64,000 nucleotides of DNA, taken from positions 193,452,075-193,516,074 of the forward strand of contig NC_081552.1 in assembly GCF_963082655.1 (NCBI RefSeq). The letters run 5' to 3'. How positions within the stretch are numbered: the first letter of the stretch is position 1; each line of letters starts with the position of its first letter. The translations under genes were made by a program, and so were the position numbers. Source of the DNA: Stomoxys calcitrans (lineage: Eukaryota > Arthropoda > Insecta > Diptera > Muscidae). Shown piece by piece: positions 55,506 through 64,000 of this stretch. Under the pieces are notes generated by a model that was not told the DNA's origin, made no database searches, and saw only the letters and a program-made list of their open reading frames with translations.

Positions 55506-57670
55506 CACATACTTTAATTGGCTATAGCAGAGCGTTTGTTCCATCAGCCGAACGTTGAATAGCGTTCCAAGCGCCTCGATCTTCTGCGCTCATTCTAAAA
55601 TCTAGGACACCAAGTTTCGAGGTGTCTCTGATCACTTGAACTCTCCATCTCGCTTTTGGTCTTACCGGTTTGCGTGTACCATCGTGTTTGCCTTCAAAAG
55701 ACTTTTTTGCTGGAGCTTCTTCATCCATTCGGACAACATGACCTAGCCAAGGCAGCCGTTGTATTTTGATGTGTTTTACTATGCTATCACCGTCATACAG
55801 TTCATACAGCTCGTGGTTCATACGTCGCCCATATTCTCCATTAACGCAAACTGGTTCATATATTTTACGAAGAATCTTTCTCTCAAATACTCCAAGCACT
55901 GCCTCATCTGCATTCACAACCACCCATGCTTCGGAACCACCATATAACAGCACAGGTAGTATCAGTGCCATGTATAGTGTAATCCTCGACTGTCGAGAGG
56001 TGGTCATGTTTCTAAACTGCTTATTTAGTCCAAAGTAGCATCTGTTTGCCAGTATTATTCTTCGCTTAATCTCAAAACTGGTGTCATTCGTTTCGGTTAC
56101 GGTGGTGCCGAGGTAGATAAAGTTACTGACTGTCTCAAAGTTGTGTTTCCCAACTTTCTCCATTTTCTTTATCTGCTCGGATGTGCAAGGCTTTTTGGGA
56201 GTTGAAACCATCCATTTCGTCTTATCTTCATTTACTGCCAGACCCATTTTCACTGACTCTCTTTCGATTCTTTCAAAGACAGCAGTTACTACTTCCAGAG
56301 ACCAACCTATGATATCGATGTCGTCGTCATAGGCGAGTAGCATTTGTTCTCTTGTGATAAGTGTGCCATATCTATTCACATCTGCTTCTCGTATAATCTT
56401 CTCCAGCAGGATATTAAAGAGATCACACGATGGGCAGTCTCCTTGTGTGAAACCTCGTTTGGTATTAAATGGTTCGGAGAGATTCTTTCCTATTCTTACT
56501 GAGGTACGCGTATCAGCAGGTGTCATCCTGCAGAGTCTTGTTAATTTTGCAGGGATACCAAACTCAGACATGGCTTAAAATTCCTTTGAACTTAAAGGGG
56601 TAGCGGCTTTGTAGTCAACATAGAGATGGCAAGTGTTGATTTGTCCTTCTCGAGCTTTTTCCAAGATTTGGAGCAGTGTGAATATCTGTGGGTGGATTTA
56701 CCAGGTCTAAAGCCGCTTTAGTAGGGCCCAATTATCGCAATGACTTTAGGTTTTAATCTTTCACACAGAACGATCGAGAGTATCTTTTCTAAGATGGGGA
56801 GAGGACTGACTCCTCTGTAGTTGAAACATTCCGTCTTGCCTCCTTTCTTCTATACGGGACATAGTATGCTGAGGTTCCAGTAATCGGGTATGCGTTCTTC
56901 TAGCCAGATTGCTTAGATAAGCTGATGCATGCGCCTTATCAGCGTGCCGCCTCCGGTCCTAAATAGTTCAGCGGGTAACCCGTCGGCTTCTGCTGCCTTT
57001 TTGTTCTTTAGTCGGGTCACTGCTACTTGGACCACATTCTGACTAGGAGGTAAATATTCTATACCATGATCAGGGATTGGTTCTGCGGTATCCTCCTCGC
57101 CGCTAACGTCGGACACTAGCAGTTGGGTAAGATGTTATTTCCATATCCTCAGCATGTTATCTGTGTCGGTTACCAGATTTCCTTCTCTGTCTCTGCAGGA
57201 GGATATGCCTGCACCAAAGCCTACGGTTTGATGTTTAATTCTTTGGTAGAATTTCCGGACTTTATTCTGACTCCTGTACATTTCAATTCGCTCACACTCA
57301 GGTCCTTCCATTTCCTTTTTCATTCTGCGGAATAGACGTTTCTCCTCTCTTCTTTTTTCCCGATACCTCTCCTTCATCTGGAGCGTTGCTACTGATTGCA
57401 GGGTTGCTCTATATGCCGCATTCTTGGCTTCAGTAGCATCTCGACACTCTTGGTCGTACCATGGGTTTCTTGGAGGAGGCTTTCGGTACACAAGTACGGA
57501 TTTCGCAACATTTTCCATGGATTGGGCAATGGTTTGTCACATCGCCATTTTATTATCGATACAAGGAGCATTTTCATCAAGCAGTTGGTTCAGTCAAGTG
57601 GAGTATGCCGCTGCTATCGGTTGTGCTTGCAGCTTTTCAATGTCCAGCTTCCGTGCAGTGTCAGATCGTA
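55506..57670 (-). pseudogene. RTE-clade retrotransposon: RT and C-terminus
   Basis: Downstream part of the fullest RTE copy. The minus-strand frame from 57518 reads PPPRNPWYDQECRDATEAKN and FYQRIKHQTVGFGAG, then EGNLVTDTDNMLRI, and VAVTRLKNKKAAEADGLPAE near 57035-56970. A 349-residue open stretch at 56571-55522 covers RIGKNLSEPFNTKRGFTQGD (a QGD motif), the catalytic site read YDDD at 56331-56320 (most copies YADD; the two essential Asp kept), GLAVNEDKTKWMVSTPKKPC, YLGTTVTETNDTSFEIKRRI, SRITLYMALILPVLLYGGSE and a tail MDEEAPAKKSFEGKHDG. About half a dozen stops or frameshifts break the region between 57130 and 56575. Confidence 0.9.
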
Positions 57671-58445
57671 CTTTCTACGCCATGTTCAAACGGGTGCGAA
57701 CCTTTGCTGTAACAAGGTAATGATCCAAATCTATATTCGCTCCACGGATCGATCGTATATCTAACACGCTGGATGAATACCTTCCATCTATCACAACGTG
57801 ATCCACTTGGTTCCTCGTGTTTTGATCGGGGGACAGCCATGTGGCTTTGTGAATATTTTTATGTTGAAATCTGGTGCTACTAACTACCATGTTTTTTGCC
57901 ACGGCGAAATCTATCAGCCTCAACCCATTACTGGACGTTATCTCGTGGAGGCCACACTTTCCGACTGTTGGAGCAAAAATCTCTTCCTTGCCTATCTTCG
58001 CATTAAAATCTCCCAGAACGATTTTAATATCATGGGCGGGCCAGCGGTCATATTCTCTCTCTAGGAGCTCGTAGAAAATATCCTTGGTCTGCTCGTCTTT
58101 GTCTTCCGTCGGGGCATGGGCACAAATAAGGCTGATGTTGAAGAATTTGGCTTTTATGCGGATTTTGGCTAGCCTCTCCTCACCCACCGGAGTAAAGCTG
58201 GAGACAAGGTGTTTCAGTCTCCGACTATCCACAAATCCACAGCCAAATTCATGCCTCGTGTTATGGCAGCTATAGTATAGCTGGTCACCGTTTGGTGTTG
58301 TAGTGACGCCATTCCCAGTCCATCATACTTCCTGTAAGGCGGTAATATCTACCTTGTACTTCTCTAATACATCCGCCAGCGTGTATACTGCACCTTCTCT
58401 ATAAAGAGTGCGGACATTCCAAATGCAGATCCGCAAATCATGGTC
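57671..58445 (-). pseudogene. RTE-clade retrotransposon: endonuclease domain
   Basis: An AP-type endonuclease reading almost continuously on the minus strand: RICIWNVRTLYREGAVYTLA at the start, KYKVDITALQEV with its catalytic Glu, one in-frame stop (TGA at 58325-58323) where Arg is expected, then YYSCHNTRHEFGCGFVDSRR, ISLICAHAPTEDKDEQTKDI, DIKIVLGDFNAKIGKEEIF with the GDFN motif, LRLIDFAVAKNMVVSSTRFQ, NQVDHVVIDGRYSSSVLD and a final DLDHYLVTAKVRTRLN (usual SDH Ser replaced by Leu, Asp and His kept). It resembles the endonuclease of BovB/RTE elements (often annotated as craniofacial development protein 2-like). The reading continues to the RT linker through three more stops. Confidence 0.9.
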
Positions 58446-58880
58446 CTTTTTTCGTTTGCTGGGTCCGTTTTTACTGGCACAGGGCCCAACCGCATGGGTT
58501 TTGTGGGATCACATATGTCCCTCGTTGTGGCGAACCGTATGCTCCAAGATCCGGCGCTCGCCTGCAGCCGCCCCTAATCTGGGAACAGACGTTAATGTTG
58601 GCCATTGGTTATTTGAAGGCTCCAATAACTCTTGTCTTGTCAACTCGAGTATCATTGGCACTCAGTATATAATTAAGTGCCACCTGACTCTTCACTGAGA
58701 CTCTTCTCTCGAAAATCGCTGACTGCCCGCGGCCGTATTTGCAGCTACTCCGCTGAAAAACGGAGCTTTCCACCATCCGCAACCTGTGGACGCACCCGGT
58801 AGCCTTCAGCTAAGCTTCCCGTAGTAACGATGAACACCACACAAGTCGGAGCTCAAAGTTTCAGCTTTTGTGGTGTTCCG
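58446..58880 (-). other. RTE 5' UTR with hairpin
   Basis: Upstream of the endonuclease on the minus strand. It includes GTGAAGAGTCAGGTGGCACT, GGTGCGTCCACAGGTTGCG-type sequence and a hairpin at 58832-58878 (GAACACCACACAAG / CTTTTGTGGTGTTC). A second copy of the hairpin region is at 61123-61169. No promoter is demonstrable, though internal promoters in this position are typical of non-LTR elements. Confidence 0.7.
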
Positions 58881-59280
58881 GCTCCGCTGAATGGATACTT
58901 GTGAAAGCAGACGAGGCAGTGTTTGGAGTGTTTAAGAGAGAAAAACTTCATAAACAAATTTATGGACTAATTTGCGTCGAAGGAGAAAATGAGGAGAAAT
59001 CTTTTGAAGGCGACCATAACAGAATACCCCCAAAGGGGAGTACCTAAACTCTGAAGGAAAGGCCAAGTCATGAATTACACCTCGAAATTGCGCGTCAGAG
59101 TTTGGAGAAGCAGCAGGGAATACCTAAACTCTGAAGGAAAGACCAAGTCATGAATTACATCTCGAAACTGTGCGTCCAGAGTTTGGAGAAGCAGCGCGGA
59201 AGATCGAGGCGCTTGGAAATCAATTCTTCGTTCGGAGAGAGGAACAAATGTTCCGTAATGGCCACATAAAGTAATTAACT
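58880..59280 (+). pseudogene. RTE C-terminal fragment, opposite orientation
   Basis: Plus-strand remnant reading WILVKADEAVFGVFKREKLH, KQIYGLICVEGENEE and KSFEGDHNRIP, corresponding to the RTE C-terminus at 55760-55560. It starts exactly where the 5' end hairpin of the minus-strand copy stops, a head-to-end inverted junction. It contains an 80-bp tandem duplication (59041-59120 and 59121-59200) and ends with an AAGATCGAGGCGCTTGGAAA stretch that matches the usual DRGAWNAI-coding end. Confidence 0.8.
59041..59202 (+). repeat. 80-bp tandem duplication
   Basis: TACCTAAACTCTGAAGGAAA, then GCCAAGTCATGAATTACACC and TTTGGAGAAGCAGC, occurs twice in a row at 59041 and 59121 with a few substitutions. 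Confidence 0.9.
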
Positions 59281-59650
59281 GAACTAATTTGTGGGAAATT
59301 TTGTTATTTTCGCTTTCTCGCCGTTTTAAAGTTTTTTCACCTAAAGCACTTTAGATTTTTTCTACACTGAGTCGCAAATCCAACCCCAATGATATTTTAC
59401 TAGTCCTCAGTATCGAAGCATTCCATTGAAGACGAGTTTAGATGTGAAATCCGTATCAGCGTTTTTTTTTTCAAATGACATCATATATGCTACATCTGTT
59501 GTTATTCAGTATCGACTTTAGAATGGAGAATCAATCGAGTGGATGTCTATAATTTGTTCCCCTCTCAATCGCACAATGGGGTATTTTGCTTTCATGTGAA
59601 TGCTTCTAAAACCTAAAAAACAAAGTTTATAGATTAAATCGTTCAAACGT
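59281..59650. other. Unassigned sequence
   Basis: About 370 bp, T-rich in part; no match or gene seen. Confidence 0.4.
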
Positions 59651-60512
59651 TCAAAGTGATTTTGGCAAATAGACTCTACATAGCCTTCGGCGTCCTCGTC
59701 GTCGGTCTATCTGACGCCTCCCGTGCGGCAATATACGGAAGAGCAGCACCCCAGGCCCCAATATTGCCGGGTCAATGCCGGCAATTAGGTGTTCCCTTCT
59801 TGCAATTGAATTGCAATGGTCTCAGAGGCAAGAACGACGGGATAGTACATTTTATGAGTCAGAGGAACAAATTGGGTTCCAGCGATCCAGTAGACAAAGT
59901 TGACCAACACCTGTACAGTTGCCACGGATAGCATGTGATGCGTAAGGATTGCATATGGAGTGGGGATGGGGGATTGACCATCGTGATACACACATTCCGT
60001 GCAGTAAAGACCCATCTATACAGCGACTGGCGCCAGTGAACCCTACATGCAATGTATGGACATAGCAGTCAGTTCCAGTACTGCCGAGATAGGGCTATAC
60101 AATGTGTACATAACGCCGGTTGGTTATTGTGTCCCGATTAATGGACAAGTTTACTGGCCAGACATTAGTGGCCCACTGTCTGGCCATTATCGCCTGATTC
60201 TAAGAGATTTTTATGTGCATTATGTTTCATGGCATTCCCCCCTAGGTAATGACCAGCGGGGAATAACATTGGCAGATCAGATTGAAGGCTCCACATTTTG
60301 CATGGATGCCACTACTAGAACTACGAGGAGGTGCAGCAGCGCGTCACACATTTCCATTGCATCCCTCGATCGATCTCCTGAGTGGCGTATCTTGCCAAGC
60401 CAATTTTTTGGAATCAGACCACCACTCACCAACAACCGACCACCCGACTTCATTACCTCTGAGCGCCGGACGTTGAACATAAGCGGAATTTCAGGCTGGA
60501 ATTTAACTTAGG
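59651..60512 (+). pseudogene. Jockey-type endonuclease fragment
   Basis: Reads LPGQCRQLGVPFLQLNCNGL, RGKNDGIVHFMSQRN, and in shifted frames IQQTKLT-like, IWSGDGGLTIVIHT, then LYNVYITPVGYC, SGHYRLILRDFYVHYVSWHS (decayed GDFNAHH motif), LGNDQRGITLADQIEGSTFC, RTTRRCSSASHISIASLD and NRPPDFITSERRTLN. This is the endonuclease arrangement of Jockey-clade elements. The SDH motif near 60410 (ESDHHSPTTD in another frame) survives. It ends at 60512 where SINE-1 starts; the RT part of a Jockey element resumes at 61690, likely the same element broken up by later insertions. Confidence 0.82.
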
Positions 60513-60514
60513 TA

Positions 60515-60838
60515 CGGAGGCCACCGTAGCGCAGAGGTTAGCATGTCCGCCTATGATGCTGAACGCCTGGGTTCGAATCCTGGCGAGACCATCAGAAAAA
60601 AAATTTTCACAGGTGGTTTTCCCCTCCTAATGCTGGCAACATTTATGAGGTACTATACCATGTAAAACTTCTCTCCAAAGAGGTGTCGCACTGCTGCTCG
60701 CCGTTCGGACTCGGCTATAAAAAGGAGGCCCCTTATCATTGAGCTTAAACTTGAATCGGACTGCACTCATTGATATGTGAGAAGTTTGCCCCTGTTCCTT
60801 AGTGGAATGTTCATGGGCAAATTTTGCATTTTTTTTTT
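60515..60838 (+). mobile_element. tRNA-derived SINE-1, best copy
   Basis: Closest copy to a consensus. Box A TAGCGCAGAGG at 60527-60537, box B GGTTCGAATCC at 60570-60580, body with AGGTGTCGCACTGCTGCTCG, TTGAGCTTAAACTTGAATCG and TGGAATGTTCATGGGCAAAT, and a T-run tail. No clear target-site duplication was found because the right flank is another SINE. Confidence 0.92.
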
Positions 60839-61075
60839 ACAGTTTTGGGAAAGCTGTGGTCTACTGCTAAGTTACTCTCAAGCCCCGGAAATAGGGGTGA
60901 CAGGACCTCAGTCAATTTTGGCGACATAGGTTTGTCGCCAAAATTAAAACCATTGTGATACCACAGTAGCGACATACCAAGGCCTCTGTTGGGAATCGAA
61001 GCCATGACTTCCGCTCTGGCAATTCGTGTACGCTACCAACTCGGCTACCGGAGCGACATAATTGTAACTGACCCC
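60839..61075 (-). mobile_element. tRNA-derived SINE-2
   Basis: Minus strand: box A TAGCCGAGTTGG (61047-61036) and box B GCTTCGATTCCC (61002-60991), then a body with TTTTGGCGACAAACCTATGT, GGGGCTTGAGAGTAAC and CCACAGCTTTCCCAAAACTG ending in an A-run shared with the T-run of SINE-1. A self-complementary TTTTGGCGACA/TGTCGCCAAAA pair lies at 60917-60945. The family differs from SINE-1. Confidence 0.82.
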
Positions 61076-61190
61076 TGTGGACGCGGCCGATAGCTTTCAG
61101 CTAATCTTCCCGTGGTAACGATGAACACCACACAAGTCGGAGCTCAAAGTTTCTGCTTGTGTGGTGCTCATAGTTATCCCGCGTCGGCTG
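61076..61190 (-). repeat. RTE 5' UTR fragment
   Basis: Copy of the RTE 5' region including the hairpin GAACACCACACAAG / CTTGTGTGGTGCTC at 61123-61169. The rest of the element is absent. Confidence 0.75.
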
Positions 61191-61366
61191 GGAGCGCTAT
61201 CGTGATTTTGACAGACGGACGGACGAACATGGCTAAATCGACTCAGAATGTCAGTACGATCAAGAGTATATGTCTTTATGGGGTCTTAGACGAATATTTC
61301 GAGGTATTACAAACGGAATGACTAGTTTAGTGTATCCCCATCCTATGGTGGTGGGTATAATGAAAT
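61191..61366 (-). repeat. DLE 5'-block fragment
   Basis: TATCGTGATTTTGACAGACG, ACGGACGAACATGGCTAAAT, core, and CCCATCCTATGGTGGTGGGT. Confidence 0.78.
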
Positions 61367-61465
61367 AATTCCCTAAAAACTTAGCTTGGGGCTTGTTCCA
61401 TTTTTGAGATTGGGAATTTATTTCATAATGAAGTTTCTCCCCAAAAATTAATGGAATTCAAAGAG

Positions 61466-61545
61466 CCTCAGTAACCAGGCTGAAAAACATTAAGGCAGCA
61501 GGAGCCGATGGGTTGCCGTTTGAACTATTTGAGACCGGAAGTGAC
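61466..61545 (+). pseudogene. RTE RT N-terminal scrap
   Basis: Reads VTRLKNIKAAGADGLPFELF ETGSD-type sequence, matching the RTE region at 42244-42310. Flanked on the right by SINE-2. Confidence 0.78.
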
Positions 61546-61650
61546 ATACCAAAGCCTCTGTTGGGAATCGAAGCCATGACTTCCGCTCTGGCAATTCGTG
61601 TACGCTACCAACTCGGCTACCGGAGCGACATAATTGTAACTGACCCCAAG
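61546..61650 (-). mobile_element. SINE-2 head fragment
   Basis: Only the tRNA-like head is kept: TAGCCGAGTTGG and GCTTCGATTCCC on the minus strand, identical over almost its whole length to the copy at 60960-61075, so the two may be a recent duplication. Confidence 0.8.
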
Positions 61651-61689
61651 AAATTTACCGGTTGTTCAACCTCAATCTTTGGAGCATCC

Positions 61690-62640
61690 CCAGAGTTATA
61701 AGGCTAGTTGGAGGGCCATCCGTTGTATCCGTGGTATCCGAACCGATGAACAGCCATCAAATTTTGCCGTAGTTGCAGTTACGAATGTCATCCGTGATGT
61801 CAAGTCATCAAAAGGCGTGGGGCCACGAAGAAATCTCTACACTGATGCTAAAGAGTTTGAAAATACTTGGAGTTGAGCAGCTTAAAACTGTCCTCAACCT
61901 GTGTTTGAACACTCTTATAGTTCCCGATATCTGTAAGAGGGCCAGAGTGATCCCGCTACTGAAGCCTGGAAGGGACTTGAGTTTGGGGAAGTCGAACAGA
62001 CCGATCTCCCTTCTCTCACCAGTAGTCGAGATGATCGGGCCTCGTTGGAGAATTTCCATTCACCGAACATTAGCAAGAATTTTGAAGAACGCATAGCACA
62101 ACAACTGTTTTACATGCCATCATCACATACATTTGCCGTGGCTTCAATCAGCCTAGGCCATGTGATGGGACGGTCCTCATGACACTGGACCTGTCGAAGG
62201 CCTTCGACACGGTCAGCCATGCCAAGTTATTTGAGGACATCGCCAACACATCCCTCCAGCCCGGCCTGAAACTCGGGGTAGAGAAATATCGCCAGTCATT
62301 CGCGGAATTCGGGGAAAAGAAGTCGAAACACCGTAGAGTTAAACAAGGACTTCCCCCAGGTGGGGTTATATCTCCGGTACTGTTTAACTCCTACTTATCT
62401 TTCATTCCACCCCCTCCGGGCGGAGCATAGAGATTGTATCATATGCGGACGACTGTACAATTATGGCAGCAGGCTCCCATCCATTGATGACATCTGCGAT
62501 AGATTTAACGTCTACCTGGACAAGCTAGTCGAAACACCGTAGAGTGAAACAAGAACTTTCCCAGTTGGGATGATATCTCCGGCACTGTTTAACTTCTACT
62601 TATCTTTCATTCTACTTATCTTTCTGCCACCAAATCTTAA
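61690..62640 (+). pseudogene. Jockey-type reverse transcriptase
   Basis: In shifting frames: AVVAVTNVIRDVKSSK then KAWGHEEISTLMLKSLKILG, QLKTVLNLCLNTLIVPDICK, RARVIPLLKPGRDLSLGKSN, RPISLLSPVVE, TLDLSKAFDTVSHAKLFEDI, KHRRVKQGLPPGGVISPVLF and YADDCTIMAAGS. The catalytic YADD is intact at 62443-62454, though surrounding frames are broken. A piece with KHRRVKQ coding is duplicated at about 62528-62620 (first copy at 62323-62410), placing a second QGL-type motif after YADD. The order is that of a Jockey-clade RT, which lacks RNase H. Confidence 0.87.
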
Positions 62641-63118
62641 GCCACATTTTTCACTCAAACATAATAATGATAGTCGCATGGAGAAAGGATTCCCACCCTG
62701 AAAATCATCATCTTGTGGATGGGTATCTGCCGCCCAGAAGCCTTAAGGTTTATGTGCATGATCTACTCTAGAGACAGACTCTCAATCAAGGGGCATATCA
62801 AGCGAGTCTAGACAACGTTCATGCAGACGCGGTAGCAGATGCGGTCAACAGCTATCGGGTGAATGTGGTCCTTGGAGAACGACCGCCTCCCATTGCACCA
62901 AAAGAAATTGACCTCCCCCGGCAAACACGAGTAATTCTGGCACAATCCGGCATATGAAGACGCCTCAACTCGTGAAGAGCAAGGATTGATGACAAAGTGC
63001 TGGATGTGTGTCCCGATCTTGACCTCGAACCACACGACACATGTCACGTGTATAGCTGCCAGCCAGAGCCACACGACTGAGAACCAGATCCCTCAGGACT
63101 CACCCCACCTAAGTCGCA
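62641..63118 (+). pseudogene. Jockey-type C-terminus with zinc knuckle
   Basis: Reads LLVDGYLPPRSL-like sequence (GTGGATGGGTATCTGCCGCC), DADAVADAVNSYRVNVVLGE, RPPPIAPKEIDLPRQTRVIL, then RRLNS-RARIDDKVLDVCPD followed by LDLEPHDTCHVYSCQPEPHD. A CPDC-type start has lost its second Cys, but C and H positions (CPxL...HxxC) are close to the CX2C-H-C knuckle of Jockey elements. The segment between RT palm and here is deleted. It ends at TCGCAGAAATATTTG, where DLE type C begins. Confidence 0.78.
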
Positions 63119-63129
63119 GAAATATTTGT

Positions 63130-64000
63130 CTAGTGCATATATTTTTGATCGTCATGACATTTTAAGTCGATCTAGCCATGTCCGTCCGTCCGTTAGTCTG
63201 TCTGTCTGTCGAAAGCACGCTAATTTTCGAAGGAGTAAAGGTAGCCGCTTGAAATTTTGCACAAATATTTCCTATTGGTGTAGGTCGGTTGGGATTGTAA
63301 ATGGGCCATATCGGTCCATGTTTTGATATAGCTGCCATATAAATCTTGGGTCTTGACTCCTTGAGCTTCTAGAGCGCGCAATTTTCATCCGATTAAGCTG
63401 ACATTTTGTATGACATGTGCTAATTTTGGTTGAAATCGGTCCATAACCTGATATAGCTGTCATACAAACTGATCTGGGGTCTTGACTTCGGGAGCCTCTG
63501 GAGGGCGCAATTCCCATCCAATTTAGCTGAAATTTTGCATGAGATGTTTTGTTATGACTTTCAACAACTGTGCTAAGTATGGTTCAAATCGGCCCATAAC
63601 CTGATATAGCTGCCATATAAACTGATCTGGGGTCTTGACTTCTTGAGCCACTAAAGGGCGCAATTCTTATCCAATTTGGCTGATATTTTGCATGACATGT
63701 TTCGTTATGACTTCCAATAACTGTGGCAAATATGGTTCAAATAGGTGCATAACCTGATATAGTTGTCATATAAACCGATCTGGGATCTTGACTTCTTCAG
63801 CCTCTAGGGGGCGCAATAATTTTCCGAATTGGCTGAAATTTTGTACAACGGCTTCATCCATAACCTTCAGCATACGTGCAAAATATGGTTTGAATCGGTT
63901 ATAGCCTGATACACCTCCCCTATAAATCAATCTCCCTATTTTACTTCTTGAGCCCCTAAAGGGGGCAAATTCCTATTCGATTTGGCTGAAATTTTACACA
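63130..64000 (+). mobile_element. DLE type C element, cut by window end
   Basis: Starts at the TA/core region (ATATTTTTGATCGTCATGAC), missing the outermost 5' repeat. The GTCY run (GTCCGTCCGTTAGTCTGTCT) is at about 63180-63209, and about five units follow up to the end of the window. The 3' hairpin end should lie beyond 64000. Confidence 0.83.

Noticed and set aside
57424..57720. Plus-strand frame across the RTE linker
   Set aside because: Shadow of the minus-strand RTE coding sequence.
60520..60590. Possible functional tRNA gene
   Set aside because: Box A and box B are present, but the cloverleaf does not close and the sequence continues into a SINE body repeated at 7303 and 8338.
61000..61060. 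Possible minus-strand tRNA gene
   Set aside because: The tRNA-like head belongs to SINE-2, is repeated at 61546-61650 and has a SINE body downstream.

Overview
This window looks like a transposon-dense, gene-poor stretch of a dipteran genome. Interspersed repeats carrying a GTCY proto-microsatellite block, the decayed non-LTR retrotransposons and the tRNA-derived SINEs all fit a calyptrate (muscid-type) fly such as a Stomoxys or Musca relative; that placement is an inference from repeat style only. I found no convincing host protein-coding gene, no rRNA or functional tRNA gene, no CRISPR array, no LTR element and no virus-like sequence.

Most of the window belongs to two superfamilies of long non-coding repeats. 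The first (called DLE here, types C, F, G and H) resembles the Drosophila DINE-1/mini-me (Helentron-related) elements. One end has an ATACCCTCCACCATAGGAT block, a short TA tract, a conserved core and a GTCY run. The middle is an array of 153-bp units. The other end repeats ATACCCTCCACCATGGAT in inverted orientation, followed by a TTCGGCC/GGCCGAA hairpin and a terminal TTTTACTTGTT. Complete or partial copies lie at 12172-13191, 14016-14640, 15828-17650, 22501-23959, 25278-25999, 26128-26612, 28520-30742, 31766-33226, 34855-38935, 40120-41580, 44008-44483, 48301-49457, 50626-52499, 52903-54622, 55056-55505 and 63130-64000. The second (Rep-E) has units of about 130 bp and occupies 476-4128, 14641-15827, 18958-22500 and parts of 43620-43830 and 49868-50625.

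Between them lie decayed non-LTR retrotransposons of at least five families. Family A (RT plus RNase H) is at 5222-8855, 10913-11605, 26613-27985 and 30760-30990. Family B (RT plus RNase H plus a Cys/His C-terminus) is at 9058-9285, 10398-10912, 11606-11990, 13192-14015 and 44484-46690. A CR1/Jockey-like family K is at 9286-10300. An RTE-clade family is at 41853-43620, 55506-58880 and in smaller pieces to 61545. A Jockey element is at 59651-60512 and 61690-63118. Two tRNA-derived SINE families, TA-flanked MITEs and a palindromic insertion are nested among these, several with readable target-site duplications.

The sequence behaves as a layered record of insertions: old retrotransposons broken by SINEs, MITEs and DLE elements. 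The most notable signals are the strict 153-bp period shared by diverged DLE types, the dyad ATCGG...CCGAT around an AGCTATAT-type core in their units, a 306-bp higher-order repeat, GTCY microsatellites at different expansion stages, filled/empty insertion-site comparisons, and a nearly full-length RTE element. Many long open frames in the arrays are by-products of a 153-bp (51-codon) period rather than genes.
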